A DNA stretch of 64,000 nt from Streptomyces sp. DvalAA-43 (GTDB lineage: Bacteria; Actinomycetota; Actinomycetes; Streptomycetales; Streptomycetaceae), in contig NZ_FMBW01000040.1 of assembly GCF_900091725.1 (NCBI RefSeq), positions 1-64,000 of the forward strand, given 5' to 3'. A program made the translations under genes and the position numbers. Positions 1 to 9,288 of this stretch are shown here, piece by piece. Each line of letters starts with the position of its first letter. The first letter of the stretch is position 1. Below the pieces are notes generated by a model, which saw only the letters and a list, made by a program, of their open reading frames with translations, did not search any database and had not been told where the DNA came from.

Positions 1-1516
1 GAGCGCGGCGATGCCGGACCTGTCGGACCTCTTCGAGGTCGGTGACTCGTCGAAGTTCGCCGTGGGCCAGTGGTGGGCCGTGGAGATCAACGCGCTGGCC
101 GGGAAGTACGAGAAGGAGATCCAGCGGCTCGTCCAGGTCACCGAGGTCGTCGACGCGACGCACATCCGGGTCAACTACCAGATCGGCTGGGACCTGGCCG
201 CGGGCCGCACACTGACCTGGACCCGCGTCGAGCCCGTCGACCGCGCCCACGTCCGCAACATGGTCTTCGAGGGCTGGGGCGAGGACGAGATGACCGGCTC
301 GCACCCGGTCGCGTACGAGTACGCGGTGCGCTGCGACGTCTCCGGGATCGAGGCCATCGGCACCTTCTGGCCGGTGGTGATGCGCCGCTGGTGCACGTAC
401 TACCGCACCGAGCAGTGCTCGCTGACCAATCCGAAGTCCGTCACCTACGGCGGCGCGGGCTATCTCACCCAGCAGATCTACTGCCTGTACGGGCACGTGG
501 AGGACTGTCACACCTCCAACGCCCGTCATCTCAACGACTTCACGGCCTCCGCCTACTGCTACGTCACCAACTGCCACGGCGACGGTGACGACGAGGGCCC
601 GTTCGTGACGCACGGCCAGTTCGAGCACGACCTCGTCTACACCGGCAACTCCGGCCTGATGACCTTCGCCAACTCCGGTGCGGCCTGGGGCGGCCGGGCC
701 AAGCGGATCACCGTACGCCGGCACGCCTGCTCCTGGTTCGTGGCCCGGGTCAAGATCACCGATCTGACCCTGGAGGACGTCCTGGTCATCGGCAAGAAGT
801 CCCTCGCAGGCTCCGGGATGCTCTGGGTCAACGCCGACGGGGTGCAGATGCGCGGCTGTACGGCCACGGGCCCGCTGATCGTCTCCCGGGCCTCCGACCT
901 CTCCGCCCGCCCCAACGTGATCGCCGACTCCTCGTTCGCGTTCGCGGCGGGCGCGGAGATCACCCAGGCCAATGTCACCGCACCGCTCACCCTCCAGCGC
1001 TCCACCCTGAAGGGCGTCGACGGCGCGGTGTTCAACGGCACCGGCCCGCTCACCCTGGACCAGTGCACCCTGACCGGCTCCAAGGACACCGCCCCGGTCT
1101 CGCTCGCCCACACCGACATCACCGTCCTGGGCGGCGAACTCCGCGACACCGGGCTGAAGCTGACCTCGGCGAAGGACCAGCGGCTGCGTGTCGACGGCAC
1201 CCGGCTGAGCGGCACCAACAAGGACGGCGCCCTGCTCGCCCGTACCGGCTCCGGACGGACCGTCGACTGGCAGCTGTCCGGCCTCGACTCGGCCGCGCCC
1301 AAGGGCACCGCCCATCTGCTGGTCACCGAGGGCCCCAACCGCTACCGGGCCACCGGCTCCACCTTCACCGGCGGCCGGCTCGAACTGCGGCCCGCGGCGT
1401 TCACCGGCGACAGCCACCTGCTGCACACCGGCTGCGTCGAGGACGGCACCGAGCGCACCGCGCTGCCGGACGAGGGCGACCGCGTCGCCCACACCGCGGC
1501 CACGCTGCGCATCTGA
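1..1516 (+). CDS. Right-handed beta-helix protein, C-terminal part (5' end outside window)
   Basis: The frame is open to the left edge, so the real start lies upstream and the visible 504 or so residues are the C-terminal part. From about residue 200 on, the protein is made of short beta-strand repeats rich in Thr, Leu and Gly with recurring phrases such as LTLQRSTLKG and LTLDQCTLTG. This is the pattern of a parallel beta-helix, as in pectate-lyase-like, epimerase or tail-spike-like folds. The N-terminal visible part contains several Cys and aromatic residues. It precedes a sugar-acid type catabolic cluster on the same strand, separated by a strong hairpin, so it may act on the same carbohydrate. 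No catalytic residues could be assigned; substrate and localisation are unknown. Confidence 0.7.
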   Translation, partial: SAAMPDLSDLFEVGDSSKFAVGQWWAVEINALAGKYEKEIQRLVQVTEVVDATHIRVNYQIGWDLAAGRTLTWTRVEPVDRAHVRNMVFEGWGEDEMTGSHPVAYEYAVRCDVSGIEAIGTFWPVVMRRWCTYYRTEQCSLTNPKSVTYGGAGYLTQQIYCLYGHVEDCHTSNARHLNDFTASAYCYVTNCHGDGDDEGPFVTHGQFEHDLVYTGNSGLMTFANSGAAWGGRAKRITVRRHACSWFVARVKITDLTLEDVLVIGKKSLAGSGMLWVNADGVQMRGCTATGPLIVSRASDLSARPNVIADSSFAFAAGAEITQANVTAPLTLQRSTLKGVDGAVFNGTGPLTLDQCTLTGSKDTAPVSLAHTDITVLGGELRDTGLKLTSAKDQRLRVDGTRLSGTNKDGALLARTGSGRTVDWQLSGLDSAAPKGTAHLLVTEGPNRYRATGSTFTGGRLELRPAAFTGDSHLLHTGCVEDGTERTALPDEGDRVAHTAATLRI

Positions 1517-1527
1517 CCACCTCAGGA

Positions 1528-1581
1528 CCTCTCGTCCGGACCGTCCCGGACTCCGGCCCGCGCCCCGGTCCGGACGAGAGG
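1528..1581 (+). terminator. Hairpin terminator after the beta-helix gene
   Basis: A perfect 15-bp inverted repeat (arms 1528-1542 and 1567-1581, 24-nt loop) begins 11 bases after the stop codon. There is no T run, which is usual for Streptomyces terminators. It separates the beta-helix gene from the oxidoreductase and transport genes. Confidence 0.7.
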
Positions 1582-1610
1582 CCCTGACCCATCGAGCACC
1601 AGGGATTCCC

Positions 1611-2867
1611 GTGTCCACGCATACCCCGATCACCGGCCGGCCCGTACGGGTCGCGCTCGTCGGCGCCGGCAACCGCGGTCTGACGTACGCCGAGTGGATC
1701 AAGGCGCACCCCGAGCGCGCCGAGCTCGTCGCCGTCGCCGATCCGCGCCACGCGGCGCGGGCCGCCGCCGGCGCACCCGTGGAGTTCGACGACTGGCGGC
1801 CGCTGGTCGAGAACCGCATCGCCGACGCCGTCGTCGTCGCCACCCAGGACCGCTTCCATGTGGAGCCGGTGCTGGCCCTGGCCGAGGCCGGTTACGCGAT
1901 CCTCTCCGAGAAGCCCCTCGCCCCGACCGAGGAGGAGACCCGGCGGATCGTCGAGGGCGTGGAGCGGGCCGGGGTCCTGTTCGCGGTGTGCCACGTCATG
2001 CGGTACACCCCGTACACCGACCTGGTGAAGGAGGTCGTGGACTCCGGTGTGCTCGGTCAGCTGGTCTCCCTCGACCATCTGGAGCCGGTCGGCTGGTGGC
2101 ACTACGCCCACAGCTATGTGCGCGGGCCCTGGCGCAGCGAGAAGGACTCCTCGCCGATGCTGCTCGCCAAGTCCTGCCACGACCTGGACTGGATCACCTA
2201 TGTGATGGGCGGCCGGATCGAGCGGGTGTCCAGCTTCGGCGGGCTGAAGCACTTCCGTCCGGAGAACGCCCCGGCCGGGTCCGCCGATCGCTGCCTCGAC
2301 TGTGCGGTCGAGGCCGACTGCCCGTACAGCGCCCTGAAGCTGTACATGCCGACGCTGCGCGAGAAGGGCGCGGTCTGGCCGGTCACCCATGTCACCGAGG
2401 CGACCGACGAGGCCGGTCTCGTGCAGGCGCTGCGCGAGGGCCCGTACGGCGTCTGCGCGTACCGCGGCGACAACGACGTGGTCGACCACCAGGTGCTCGC
2501 CATGCAGCTGACGGACGGGGTGACCGCGACCTTCCAGATGGTGGCGTTCACCGAGCAGACGCACCGCCAGACCCGGATCTTCGGTTCGCACGGCTGGCTG
2601 ACCGGTGACGGCGAGCGGGTCACGGTCCAGGACTTCCGGACCGGCGAGACCACCGTCCATGAACTCGGCGCGTCCGGTTCGAACGCGGCGGACGGGCACG
2701 GTGGCGGGGACGCCGCGCTCGTCGAGGCGTTCGTCACCGCCGTCGCCACGGGTGACCCCGGGGCGGTCCGCTCCGGTCCCGCCACCTCGCTCGGCAGCCA
2801 TCTCGCGGCGTTCGCCGCCGAACGCGCCCGGCACACCGGCACCGTCCAGACGGTCCCGGCCACGTGA
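1611..2867 (+). CDS. Gfo/Idh/MocA family oxidoreductase with a cysteine cluster
   Basis: This 418-residue protein has an N-terminal Rossmann fold (VALVGAGNRG near residues 14-23) and the family EKP motif at residues 100-102, where the Lys contacts cofactor and substrate in known members. These enzymes oxidise or reduce sugars, inositols and sugar derivatives with NAD(P). An unusual insertion carries C228, C231 and C237 (C-x2-C-x5-C), possibly a metal site. The GTG start follows an AGGGA-type ribosome site. It opens the transport and catabolism cluster, so it probably performs the first oxidation of the imported substrate. The exact substrate cannot be read from the sequence. Confidence 0.85.
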   Translation: MSTHTPITGRPVRVALVGAGNRGLTYAEWIKAHPERAELVAVADPRHAARAAAGAPVEFDDWRPLVENRIADAVVVATQDRFHVEPVLALAEAGYAILSEKPLAPTEEETRRIVEGVERAGVLFAVCHVMRYTPYTDLVKEVVDSGVLGQLVSLDHLEPVGWWHYAHSYVRGPWRSEKDSSPMLLAKSCHDLDWITYVMGGRIERVSSFGGLKHFRPENAPAGSADRCLDCAVEADCPYSALKLYMPTLREKGAVWPVTHVTEATDEAGLVQALREGPYGVCAYRGDNDVVDHQVLAMQLTDGVTATFQMVAFTEQTHRQTRIFGSHGWLTGDGERVTVQDFRTGETTVHELGASGSNAADGHGGGDAALVEAFVTAVATGDPGAVRSGPATSLGSHLAAFAAERARHTGTVQTVPAT

Positions 2868-2914
2868 CCCCCACTCTTCCCGGCCCCACCCTCACGTCCT
2901 CGGAGGACCAGCTC

Positions 2915-4171
2915 ATGTCCCGTCTTCTCACCCGCCGTTCCAGAGTCCGCGCCGTAGCCGCCCCCGTGCTGGCGACCGCGCTCGCGGTCGGTGCGCTGGC
3001 CGGCTGTTCCGGCAGCGGCAGCGACGGCAACACCGTCACCATGTGGACCTACCCGGTCATCTTCGACGAGGCCAAGAACAAGGCGTACTGGGACGGCCTG
3101 GTCAAGGCGTTCGAGAAGGAGCACAAGGGCGTCACGGTGAAGGTGGAGACCTTCCCGTGGGCCAACCGCGACACCGCGCTGGCCACCGCGATCGCCTCCG
3201 GCAAGGGCCCGGACGCGGTCTACCTGATCCCGGACCAGCTGCCGAAGTACGCCAAGAACATCGTCCCGGCCGACGACTACATGCCGGCCGACGCCAAGTC
3301 GGACTACACGGACTTCGCCCTGAAGTCGGTCACGGTCGACGGCAAGGCGCTCGGCACCCCGATCCTGACCAGCGCCAACCCGCTGATCTGCGACAAGCGG
3401 GTGTTCGCCGCGATCGGTGAGAAGACCTACCCGACGAGCTGGGCGGACCTGGAGGCGCTGGCCCCCGAGTTGAAGGCGAAGGGCTACTACGCCACCAGCT
3501 ACAGCGGTGACACCCAGCAGACCCTGAACATGACCTTCTACCCGCTGCTGTGGCAGGCCGGCGGCGACGTCTTCTCCGAGGACGGCAAGACGGTCACCTT
3601 CAACGACGCGGCCGGCGTCAAGGCGCTGACGTACCTGAAGAAGCTCGTGGACGGCGGCTACACCGACAAGGACCTGGTCACCACCACGCCCAAGCTGGAG
3701 CAGACCCCGACCGCCAAGGGCAAGATCGCCTGCACCTGGCAGAACACCCCGGCGGACGTCGAGCCGTTCTGGGGCAAGGAGAACATCGTCGTCCAGCCGC
3801 CGCTGAAGGACGCGAAGTCGGTCGGCTACGGCACGGTCGGCGCGCTGTCGATGCTGAAGGGCGCCGACAAGAAGAACACCGGCGACTGGCTGAACTTCGT
3901 CGCCGAGTCGAAGAACGCGGCCGGTCTGCAGAAGGCCGCGGGCTACTTCCCGGCCCGCGAGTCCGGCGGCGACCTGTACCCGGGCGACGCCCTTCAGACG
4001 GCGGTCGGCGCCACCCTGCCGAGCATGACCGTGGGCCCGCTCCAGGACAAGGCCCGTGAGGTCCAGGGCGTCCTCGCGCCGGAGATCCAGGCGGCGCTGC
4101 TGGGCAAGAAGAGCCCGCAGGAGGCGCTGAACGCCGCGCAGAAGGCCGCTCAGGCGATGCTCGGCCGCTGA
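2915..4171 (+). CDS. Sugar ABC transporter substrate-binding lipoprotein
   Basis: This 418-residue extracytoplasmic binding protein has a signal peptide with twin Arg-rich N-terminus, a hydrophobic stretch and the lipobox LAGC near residue 28, so it should be lipid-anchored outside the membrane. The mature part has the family 1 solute-binding layout (VTMWTYPVIFDEAKN, later LYPGDALQTAV). The ATG at 2915 was chosen because it has a GGAGG site 10 bases upstream and starts the signal peptide; an earlier in-frame start at 2864 lacks both. It supplies the two permeases downstream, and the hairpin that follows probably stabilises its mRNA. Confidence 0.9.
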   Translation: MSRLLTRRSRVRAVAAPVLATALAVGALAGCSGSGSDGNTVTMWTYPVIFDEAKNKAYWDGLVKAFEKEHKGVTVKVETFPWANRDTALATAIASGKGPDAVYLIPDQLPKYAKNIVPADDYMPADAKSDYTDFALKSVTVDGKALGTPILTSANPLICDKRVFAAIGEKTYPTSWADLEALAPELKAKGYYATSYSGDTQQTLNMTFYPLLWQAGGDVFSEDGKTVTFNDAAGVKALTYLKKLVDGGYTDKDLVTTTPKLEQTPTAKGKIACTWQNTPADVEPFWGKENIVVQPPLKDAKSVGYGTVGALSMLKGADKKNTGDWLNFVAESKNAAGLQKAAGYFPARESGGDLYPGDALQTAVGATLPSMTVGPLQDKAREVQGVLAPEIQAALLGKKSPQEALNAAQKAAQAMLGR

Positions 4172-4177
4172 TCGGGC

Positions 4178-4217
4178 GCGGTATCGGGGTCCGGCCGCAC
4201 CCGGACCCCGATACCGC
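4178..4217 (+). terminator. 17-bp perfect hairpin between binding-protein and permease genes
   Basis: Arms 4178-4194 and 4201-4217 pair perfectly over 17 bp with a 6-nt loop, starting 6 bases after the binding-protein stop. Such hairpins within sugar ABC operons act as partial terminators or 3' exonuclease barriers that raise binding protein over permease. That role is inferred here. Confidence 0.75.
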
Positions 4218-4279
4218 TCCTCCCCGGGGCATTCCCCGCCCCCACCCCCGCAATTCCCCCGTACCGCAAGGAGATCCCC

Positions 4280-5185
4280 GTGGCAGTCGTCGCGGAACCA
4301 ACCCGCCGGGGCCGTCGCAGCGGGCCGCAGGCGCGCCGCGAGGCCCGGATCGGCCTGCTCTTCGTCCTTCCGTGTTTCCTGCTCTTCCTGGCGTTCCGGT
4401 TCGGTCCGGGCATCGCCGGGGTGCTGATGAGCTTCACCGACTACTCCCTCACGGGCGGCGGCAGCTTCATCGGGCTGGACAACTTCACCCGCCTGTGGGA
4501 CGACCCGCTGTTCTGGCAGGCGCTCAAGGTCACCGTCCTCTACACGGTGCTCGCGGTGCCGGGCACGCTGATCGCCTCGGTGTCCCTGGCGCTGATCACC
4601 CGCCGCGCGTTCCGCGGCGCCAAGTTCTTCCGTTCGGTGTTCTTCCTGCCGGTCGTCACCTCGCTGGTGCTGGCCGCCACCGTCTTCGTCTGGATCTTCT
4701 CGACCGGCGGGCCCTGGTCCACCCTGATGAGCTGGTTCGGGATGTCCGAGGGCTCCTGGCTCTCCGACGACGTGCTGGTGCTGCCCGCGCTCGCGATCGT
4801 CGGCGTCTGGTCCCGCTTCGGGTACGGGATGCTCATCCTGCTGGCCCGGATGCAGGACATCCCGCGTGAGCTGGAGGAGGCGGCCCTCACCGACGGCGCC
4901 GGCCCCTGGCAGCGGTTCCGGTACATCGTGCTGCCGCAGCTCAAGCCCGCCCTGTTCTTCCTCGCCGTGATCGAGACGACGGCCTCGTTCCAGGTCTTCG
5001 ACGCGGTCTACACGATGACCGGCGGCGGCCCCGCCAACGCCAGCTACACGCTCGTCTTCCAGCTCTACGACGCGGGCTTCAAGTACTTCGACCTGGGTTA
5101 CGCCTCCGCCATCGGCGTCGCGCTCTTCGCGCTGACCGTGGTGGTCGCGGTGATCCAGCGGCTCGTGATCGGGAAGGACCAGTGA
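4280..5185 (+). CDS. Sugar ABC transporter permease, MalF/UgpA-like
   Basis: This 301-residue inner-membrane protein has about six hydrophobic segments and the EAA loop that docks the ATPase (ELEEAALTDGAGPWQRFRYI near residues 195-214). It pairs with the next permease to form the channel for the substrate captured by the lipoprotein. The GTG start sits 7 bases after AAGGAG. No ATPase gene follows, as is common in Streptomyces where a shared MsiK-type ATPase serves many sugar importers; that part is inference. Confidence 0.92.
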   Translation: MAVVAEPTRRGRRSGPQARREARIGLLFVLPCFLLFLAFRFGPGIAGVLMSFTDYSLTGGGSFIGLDNFTRLWDDPLFWQALKVTVLYTVLAVPGTLIASVSLALITRRAFRGAKFFRSVFFLPVVTSLVLAATVFVWIFSTGGPWSTLMSWFGMSEGSWLSDDVLVLPALAIVGVWSRFGYGMLILLARMQDIPRELEEAALTDGAGPWQRFRYIVLPQLKPALFFLAVIETTASFQVFDAVYTMTGGGPANASYTLVFQLYDAGFKYFDLGYASAIGVALFALTVVVAVIQRLVIGKDQ

Positions 5186-6135
5186 CCATGACCGCAGCAC
5201 CCGCCCAGACCGAGGCCCCGCCCGAGGCGAAGGCCCCCGCGGCCCCCGACCGGGCCGCCCGCCGCGCCGAACGCAAGCTGCGCAAGCTCTCGGAGCAGGA
5301 CACCGTCCCGTACGGCATGCGGCCCACCCGGGCCGGCCGGATCGGCCGCGCCGTCCTGCTGACGGTGGCCGCGCTCGTGACGATCTTCCCGTTCTACGCG
5401 ATGGTCGTGCTCTCCCTGAAGCCGTCCGCGGCGGTCGAGTTCCCCGGCAGCCTGCTGCCCTGGCCGCTGACCGGCGAGGCGTACGACACCGTCATGAACG
5501 CCCAGGACGTGCCACGCTGGCTGCTCAACACGCTGATCTACTCGGTGGTCTCGGTCGTCGGCGTGCTGCTGCTCGCCTCGCTCGCCGGGTACGCCTTCGC
5601 CAAGAAGCGCTTCCCGGGCCGGGAGACGATGTTCTGGTCGTTCCTGTCGATGGTGATGGTCCCGTACCACGTCACGATGATCCCGACCTTCGCGATGATC
5701 GCGAAGCTGGGCGGCGTGGACACGTACTGGGGTCTGATCGTGCCGACCCTCGCCAACGCCCAGGCGGTGTTCCTGATGCGGCAGTTCATCCAGGGGCTGC
5801 CGGACGAGCTCTTCGAGGCGGCCCGGCTGGACGGCTGCAACGAGTGGCAGATCTTCTACCGGATCGTGCTGCCGCTGCTGAAGCCGATCCTGGCCACGCT
5901 CGGCGTCTTCGTCTTCCTGTGGCACTGGAACGACTTCCTGTGGCCGCTGGTCATCGGCCAGTCCACCGACATGCGCACCCTGACCGTCGGCATCGCCTCG
6001 CTCCAGCAGCAGAACGTGCCGCTCAATGTGGTGCTCTCCGGCTCCGTCATCGCGTTCGTGCCCATCTTCGCCGCGTACATGGTGGGCCAGCGCTACTTCA
6101 CCGAGGGCGTCACCGCGTCCGGAATCAAGGGATAG
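5182..6135 (+). CDS. Sugar ABC transporter permease, MalG/UgpE-like
   Basis: This 317-residue protein has a long charged Ala/Pro-rich cytoplasmic N-terminus (about 55 residues), then six membrane segments and an EAA loop (ELFEAARLDGCNEWQIFYRI). The GTG start overlaps the stop of the first permease by four bases (GTGA), so the two are translationally coupled and made in equal amounts. An ATG two codons later is an equally possible start. Confidence 0.92.
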   Translation: MTMTAAPAQTEAPPEAKAPAAPDRAARRAERKLRKLSEQDTVPYGMRPTRAGRIGRAVLLTVAALVTIFPFYAMVVLSLKPSAAVEFPGSLLPWPLTGEAYDTVMNAQDVPRWLLNTLIYSVVSVVGVLLLASLAGYAFAKKRFPGRETMFWSFLSMVMVPYHVTMIPTFAMIAKLGGVDTYWGLIVPTLANAQAVFLMRQFIQGLPDELFEAARLDGCNEWQIFYRIVLPLLKPILATLGVFVFLWHWNDFLWPLVIGQSTDMRTLTVGIASLQQQNVPLNVVLSGSVIAFVPIFAAYMVGQRYFTEGVTASGIKG

Positions 6136-6141
6136 CTACGA

Positions 6142-7170
6142 ATGTTCACCGATGAGGCCGCGCTCGAAGAGCGGCTCGCCACCCCCTCCCCCGCGCTCGT
6201 CGCCGATCTCGGCCGCCTCGAAGGCGATCTGCTGGTGCTCGGCGCCGGCGGCAAGATGGGCCCCAGCCTCTGCCGGCTGGCCCGCCGGGCGCTGGACGCC
6301 GCGGGCCGCCAGGACGTGACCGTGTACGCGGTCTCCCGCTGGTCCGACAAGTCCGCCGCCGACGAGCTGGAGGCCGCCGGGGTCTCCACCGTCGCCTTCG
6401 ACCTGATGGACCCCGCCGCCGACCTGGCCGAACTGCCGGACGCCGGGAACGTCGTCTTCATGGTCGGTGCCAAGTTCGGCTCCGCCGGGGCTCCTTCGCA
6501 CGCCTGGGCGGTGAACGCCGCGATGCCGGACCGGGTGGCGCGCCGCTGGTCGGGGGCGCGGATCGCCGCGTTCTCCACCGGGAATGTGTATCCGCTGGTC
6601 CCGGTCGCCTCCGGCGGCTGCACCGAGAGCGGCCCGGTCGGCCCGGTCGGCGAGTACGCCATGTCCTGCCTGGGCCGGGAGCGGATCTTCGGCCACGCGG
6701 CGCTGACCCGTGGCACCAGGGTCGCCAACATCCGCCTCAACTACGCGGTCGATCTGCGCTACGGCGTCCTCGCCGACATCGCCTACCGCGTACAGGCGGG
6801 CGAGCCCGTCGATGTGACGACCGGTCATGCCAACGTGGTGTGGCAGGGGTACGCCAACGAGGTCGCGCTGCGCTCGCTGCTGCACGCCACCGACGGCGAG
6901 GCGTTCACCCTCAACCTCACCGGCCCCGAGACCGCTTCGGTGCGCCGGATCGCCCAGTGGTTCGGCGAGGAGTTCGGCAAGGAGCCGGTGCTGGCCGGCG
7001 AGGAGGCGCCCACCGCGCTGCTCTCCGACGCGAGCCGCTGCCACGCGCTGTTCGGCTACCCGGACGTCGCCCTGCGCACCCTCGTCGAGTGGCAGGCCGA
7101 CTGGCTGCGCCGCGGGCTGCCGCTGTCCGGCAAGCCCACCAAGTTCCAGGTCCGTGACGGAAGGTTCTGA
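6142..7170 (+). CDS. NAD-dependent epimerase/dehydratase family protein
   Basis: This 342-residue protein has a Rossmann dinucleotide motif near residue 36 (VLGAGGKMGPSLC) and the extended SDR layout, although the usual YxxxK appears altered (GEYAMSCLGRERI). Members oxidise, epimerise or dehydrate sugars or their derivatives. It begins 6 bases after the second permease and ends 8 bases before the next gene, so it belongs to the same transcript. The missing Lys of the classical catalytic pair makes its reaction uncertain. Confidence 0.8.
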   Translation: MFTDEAALEERLATPSPALVADLGRLEGDLLVLGAGGKMGPSLCRLARRALDAAGRQDVTVYAVSRWSDKSAADELEAAGVSTVAFDLMDPAADLAELPDAGNVVFMVGAKFGSAGAPSHAWAVNAAMPDRVARRWSGARIAAFSTGNVYPLVPVASGGCTESGPVGPVGEYAMSCLGRERIFGHAALTRGTRVANIRLNYAVDLRYGVLADIAYRVQAGEPVDVTTGHANVVWQGYANEVALRSLLHATDGEAFTLNLTGPETASVRRIAQWFGEEFGKEPVLAGEEAPTALLSDASRCHALFGYPDVALRTLVEWQADWLRRGLPLSGKPTKFQVRDGRF

Positions 7171-7178
7171 TCCACTCC

Positions 7179-8234
7179 ATGTCCACTCCCTCCCTCGCGT
7201 CGACCCCCGCCCTGGACGCGCTCGCCCAGGGTGCCGTGATCCCCGCGCACCCGCTCGCCCTGCACGACGACGGCTCCTTCGACGAGCGCCGGCAGCGGGC
7301 GCTGACCCGCTACTACCTCGCCTCGGGCGCGGGCGGCGTCGCCGTCGCCGTGCACACCACCCAGTTCGAGATCCGCGAGCCGGAGGTCGGCCTGTTCCGG
7401 CCGGTGCTGGAACTCGCCGCCGAGACGATCGACGCCGAGGCCGGCCGCCCGTTCATCAAGGTCGCCGGTGCCTGCGGCTACACGGCCCAGGCCGTCGCCG
7501 AGGCGGAGACCGCCGCCGGACTCGGCTACGACGCGGTGCTGCTCAGCCCGGCCGTGCCCGGCGCGGACGAGAAGGGCCTGCTGGAGCGGGCACGGGCGGT
7601 CGGCGAGGTGCTGCCGGTGATCGGCTTCTACCTCCAGGAGGCCGTCGGCGGACGGTATCTGTCGCCGCACTTCTGGTCGTCGTTCACCGATCTGCCGAAC
7701 ACGGCCGCGGTGAAGATCGCCCCGTTCGACCGCTACCGCACCGCCGATGTCGTACGCGCCGTGGCCGCCGCCGACCGGGCCGACGAGGTGGCGCTGTACA
7801 CCGGAAACGACGACGACATCATCGGTGATCTGCTCACCCCGTACGAGACGGCGGGCGGCACCGAGCGCTGGTTCGCGGGCGGGCTCCTCGGCCAGTGGGC
7901 CGTGTGGACCGGCTCCGCGGTGACGCTCCTGGAGGATGTCCGCAGGGCGCGCGGCGGGGACCACGAGGCGATGGTGCGCTGTCTGGCCCGGCGCCCCGAG
8001 CTGACCGATGCCAACAGCGCGGTCTTCGATGTGCGCGGCGCGTTCCGCGGCTGCATCGCCGGGGTGCACGAAGTGCTGCGCCGCCAGGGCCTGTTGGCGA
8101 ACATCCGGTGCCTGGACCCGGCCGAGACGCTCTCCCCCGGACAGGCCGAGGAGATCAGCCGGGTGGCCGCGGCCTACCCTTGGCTGACCGATGACGCCTT
8201 CGTTGCGGAGCACCTCGATGCCTGGCTCTCCTGA
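7179..8234 (+). CDS. Dihydrodipicolinate synthase (DapA) superfamily lyase
   Basis: This 351-residue TIM-barrel protein keeps the superfamily Schiff-base lysine in AAVKIAPFDR (about residue 178) and the proton-relay tyrosine in IGFYLQEAVGG (about residue 150). DapA-like enzymes in sugar-acid clusters are pyruvate aldolases or dehydratases acting on 2-keto-3-deoxy acids. It is not the biosynthetic DapA: it is about 50 residues longer and sits inside a catabolic operon. Substrate unknown. Confidence 0.82.
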   Translation: MSTPSLASTPALDALAQGAVIPAHPLALHDDGSFDERRQRALTRYYLASGAGGVAVAVHTTQFEIREPEVGLFRPVLELAAETIDAEAGRPFIKVAGACGYTAQAVAEAETAAGLGYDAVLLSPAVPGADEKGLLERARAVGEVLPVIGFYLQEAVGGRYLSPHFWSSFTDLPNTAAVKIAPFDRYRTADVVRAVAAADRADEVALYTGNDDDIIGDLLTPYETAGGTERWFAGGLLGQWAVWTGSAVTLLEDVRRARGGDHEAMVRCLARRPELTDANSAVFDVRGAFRGCIAGVHEVLRRQGLLANIRCLDPAETLSPGQAEEISRVAAAYPWLTDDAFVAEHLDAWLS

Positions 8235-9240
8235 CCCTGCCGACCGCTCCCGGGTGGTCGTCGCCGTACCGCCGGGCCTGCGGGCCCAGTTCTTCACCGC
8301 CGAGGTGTGGCGGGAGCTGGAGCGGGCCGCCGAACTCACCGTCGTCGACGAGCACTCCGACCGGGCGGCGGTCACGGCCGCGCTGCCCGGCGCCCGGGCG
8401 CTGATCACCTCGTGGCGGGCGCCCAAGGTGGACGCCGGGCTGCTCGCCTCGGCCGACCGGCTGGAGCTGGTGGCGCACACCGGTTCGGCGGTCGCGCCCT
8501 ATGTCACCGAGGAGGTGTTCCGGCGCGGCATCCTGGTCACCCAGGCCGGTGACGAGATGGCCCGCCCGGTCGCCGAGGTGGCCCTCGCCTTCACGCTCTC
8601 GCTGCTGCACCGCATCCAGCGCTTCGACCACGCGCTGCGCGGTGGTCTGGAGTGGGCGGCGGCGAGCGAGGCCCCGCCGCGCCACGAGATCCACGGCAGC
8701 GACATCGGCGTGATCGGTGCCTCCCGCACCGGGCGCGCCTACATCGCCCTGGTGCGGGCGATGGGCGCGCGGGTGAGCGTCACCGACCCGTATCTGTCCG
8801 CCGCGGACGCCGAGGCGCTCGGTGTGGAGTCCGTACCCCTCGAAACGCTGCTCTCGCGCAGCAGGATCGTGGCCGTGCACGCACCGGTCACCGAGGAGAC
8901 CCACCGGATGATCGGCGCCGAGCAGCTGGCGCTGATGCCGGACGGGGCGGGTCTGGTGAACACCGCCAGGTCGTGGCTGGTGGACGAGGACGCGCTCCTC
9001 GCCGAACTGGCCCCGGGCCGGCTGGACGCGGCGATCGACGTGTTCGACGCCGAACCGCTGCCCGCCGACCACCCGTTCCGTTCGCTGCCCAACGTGCTGC
9101 TCACCCCGCACCAGGCGGCGGGCAGCGTCGAGTGCCGGCAGCGGCTGGGCGCCAGCGCCGTCAACGAGGTGCTGCGGCTGCTCGCCGGACGTCCCCCGGT
9201 GCACGCCGTCACCGCCGACGCCCTCACCCGTCTGCACTGA
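8218..9240 (+). CDS. D-isomer-specific 2-hydroxyacid dehydrogenase
   Basis: This 340-residue protein of the PGDH/hydroxypyruvate reductase family has an NAD-binding segment ([13 protein letters not shown]) and the catalytic set Arg (NTARSWLVDE), Glu (DVFDAEPLP) and His (LTPHQAAGS). The ATG at 8218 overlaps the previous gene by 17 bases and has GGAG about 10 bases upstream; a GTG- or ATG-type start at 8191 is possible but would overlap by 44 bases. It probably reduces a 2-keto acid or oxidises a 2-hydroxy acid formed in this pathway. Confidence 0.85.
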   Translation: MPGSPDPADRSRVVVAVPPGLRAQFFTAEVWRELERAAELTVVDEHSDRAAVTAALPGARALITSWRAPKVDAGLLASADRLELVAHTGSAVAPYVTEEVFRRGILVTQAGDEMARPVAEVALAFTLSLLHRIQRFDHALRGGLEWAAASEAPPRHEIHGSDIGVIGASRTGRAYIALVRAMGARVSVTDPYLSAADAEALGVESVPLETLLSRSRIVAVHAPVTEETHRMIGAEQLALMPDGAGLVNTARSWLVDEDALLAELAPGRLDAAIDVFDAEPLPADHPFRSLPNVLLTPHQAAGSVECRQRLGASAVNEVLRLLAGRPPVHAVTADALTRLH

Positions 9241-9288
9241 GGGCTCACCGAGCCCTCGCCCCCCGTACCGATCAGGAGATTTCACTTC

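Noticed and set aside
2198..5200. 1000-residue - strand open frame opposite the transport genes
   Set aside because: It is antisense to four well-supported genes, has the His/Arg/Gly-rich composition of GC-biased shadow frames and no recognisable domain.
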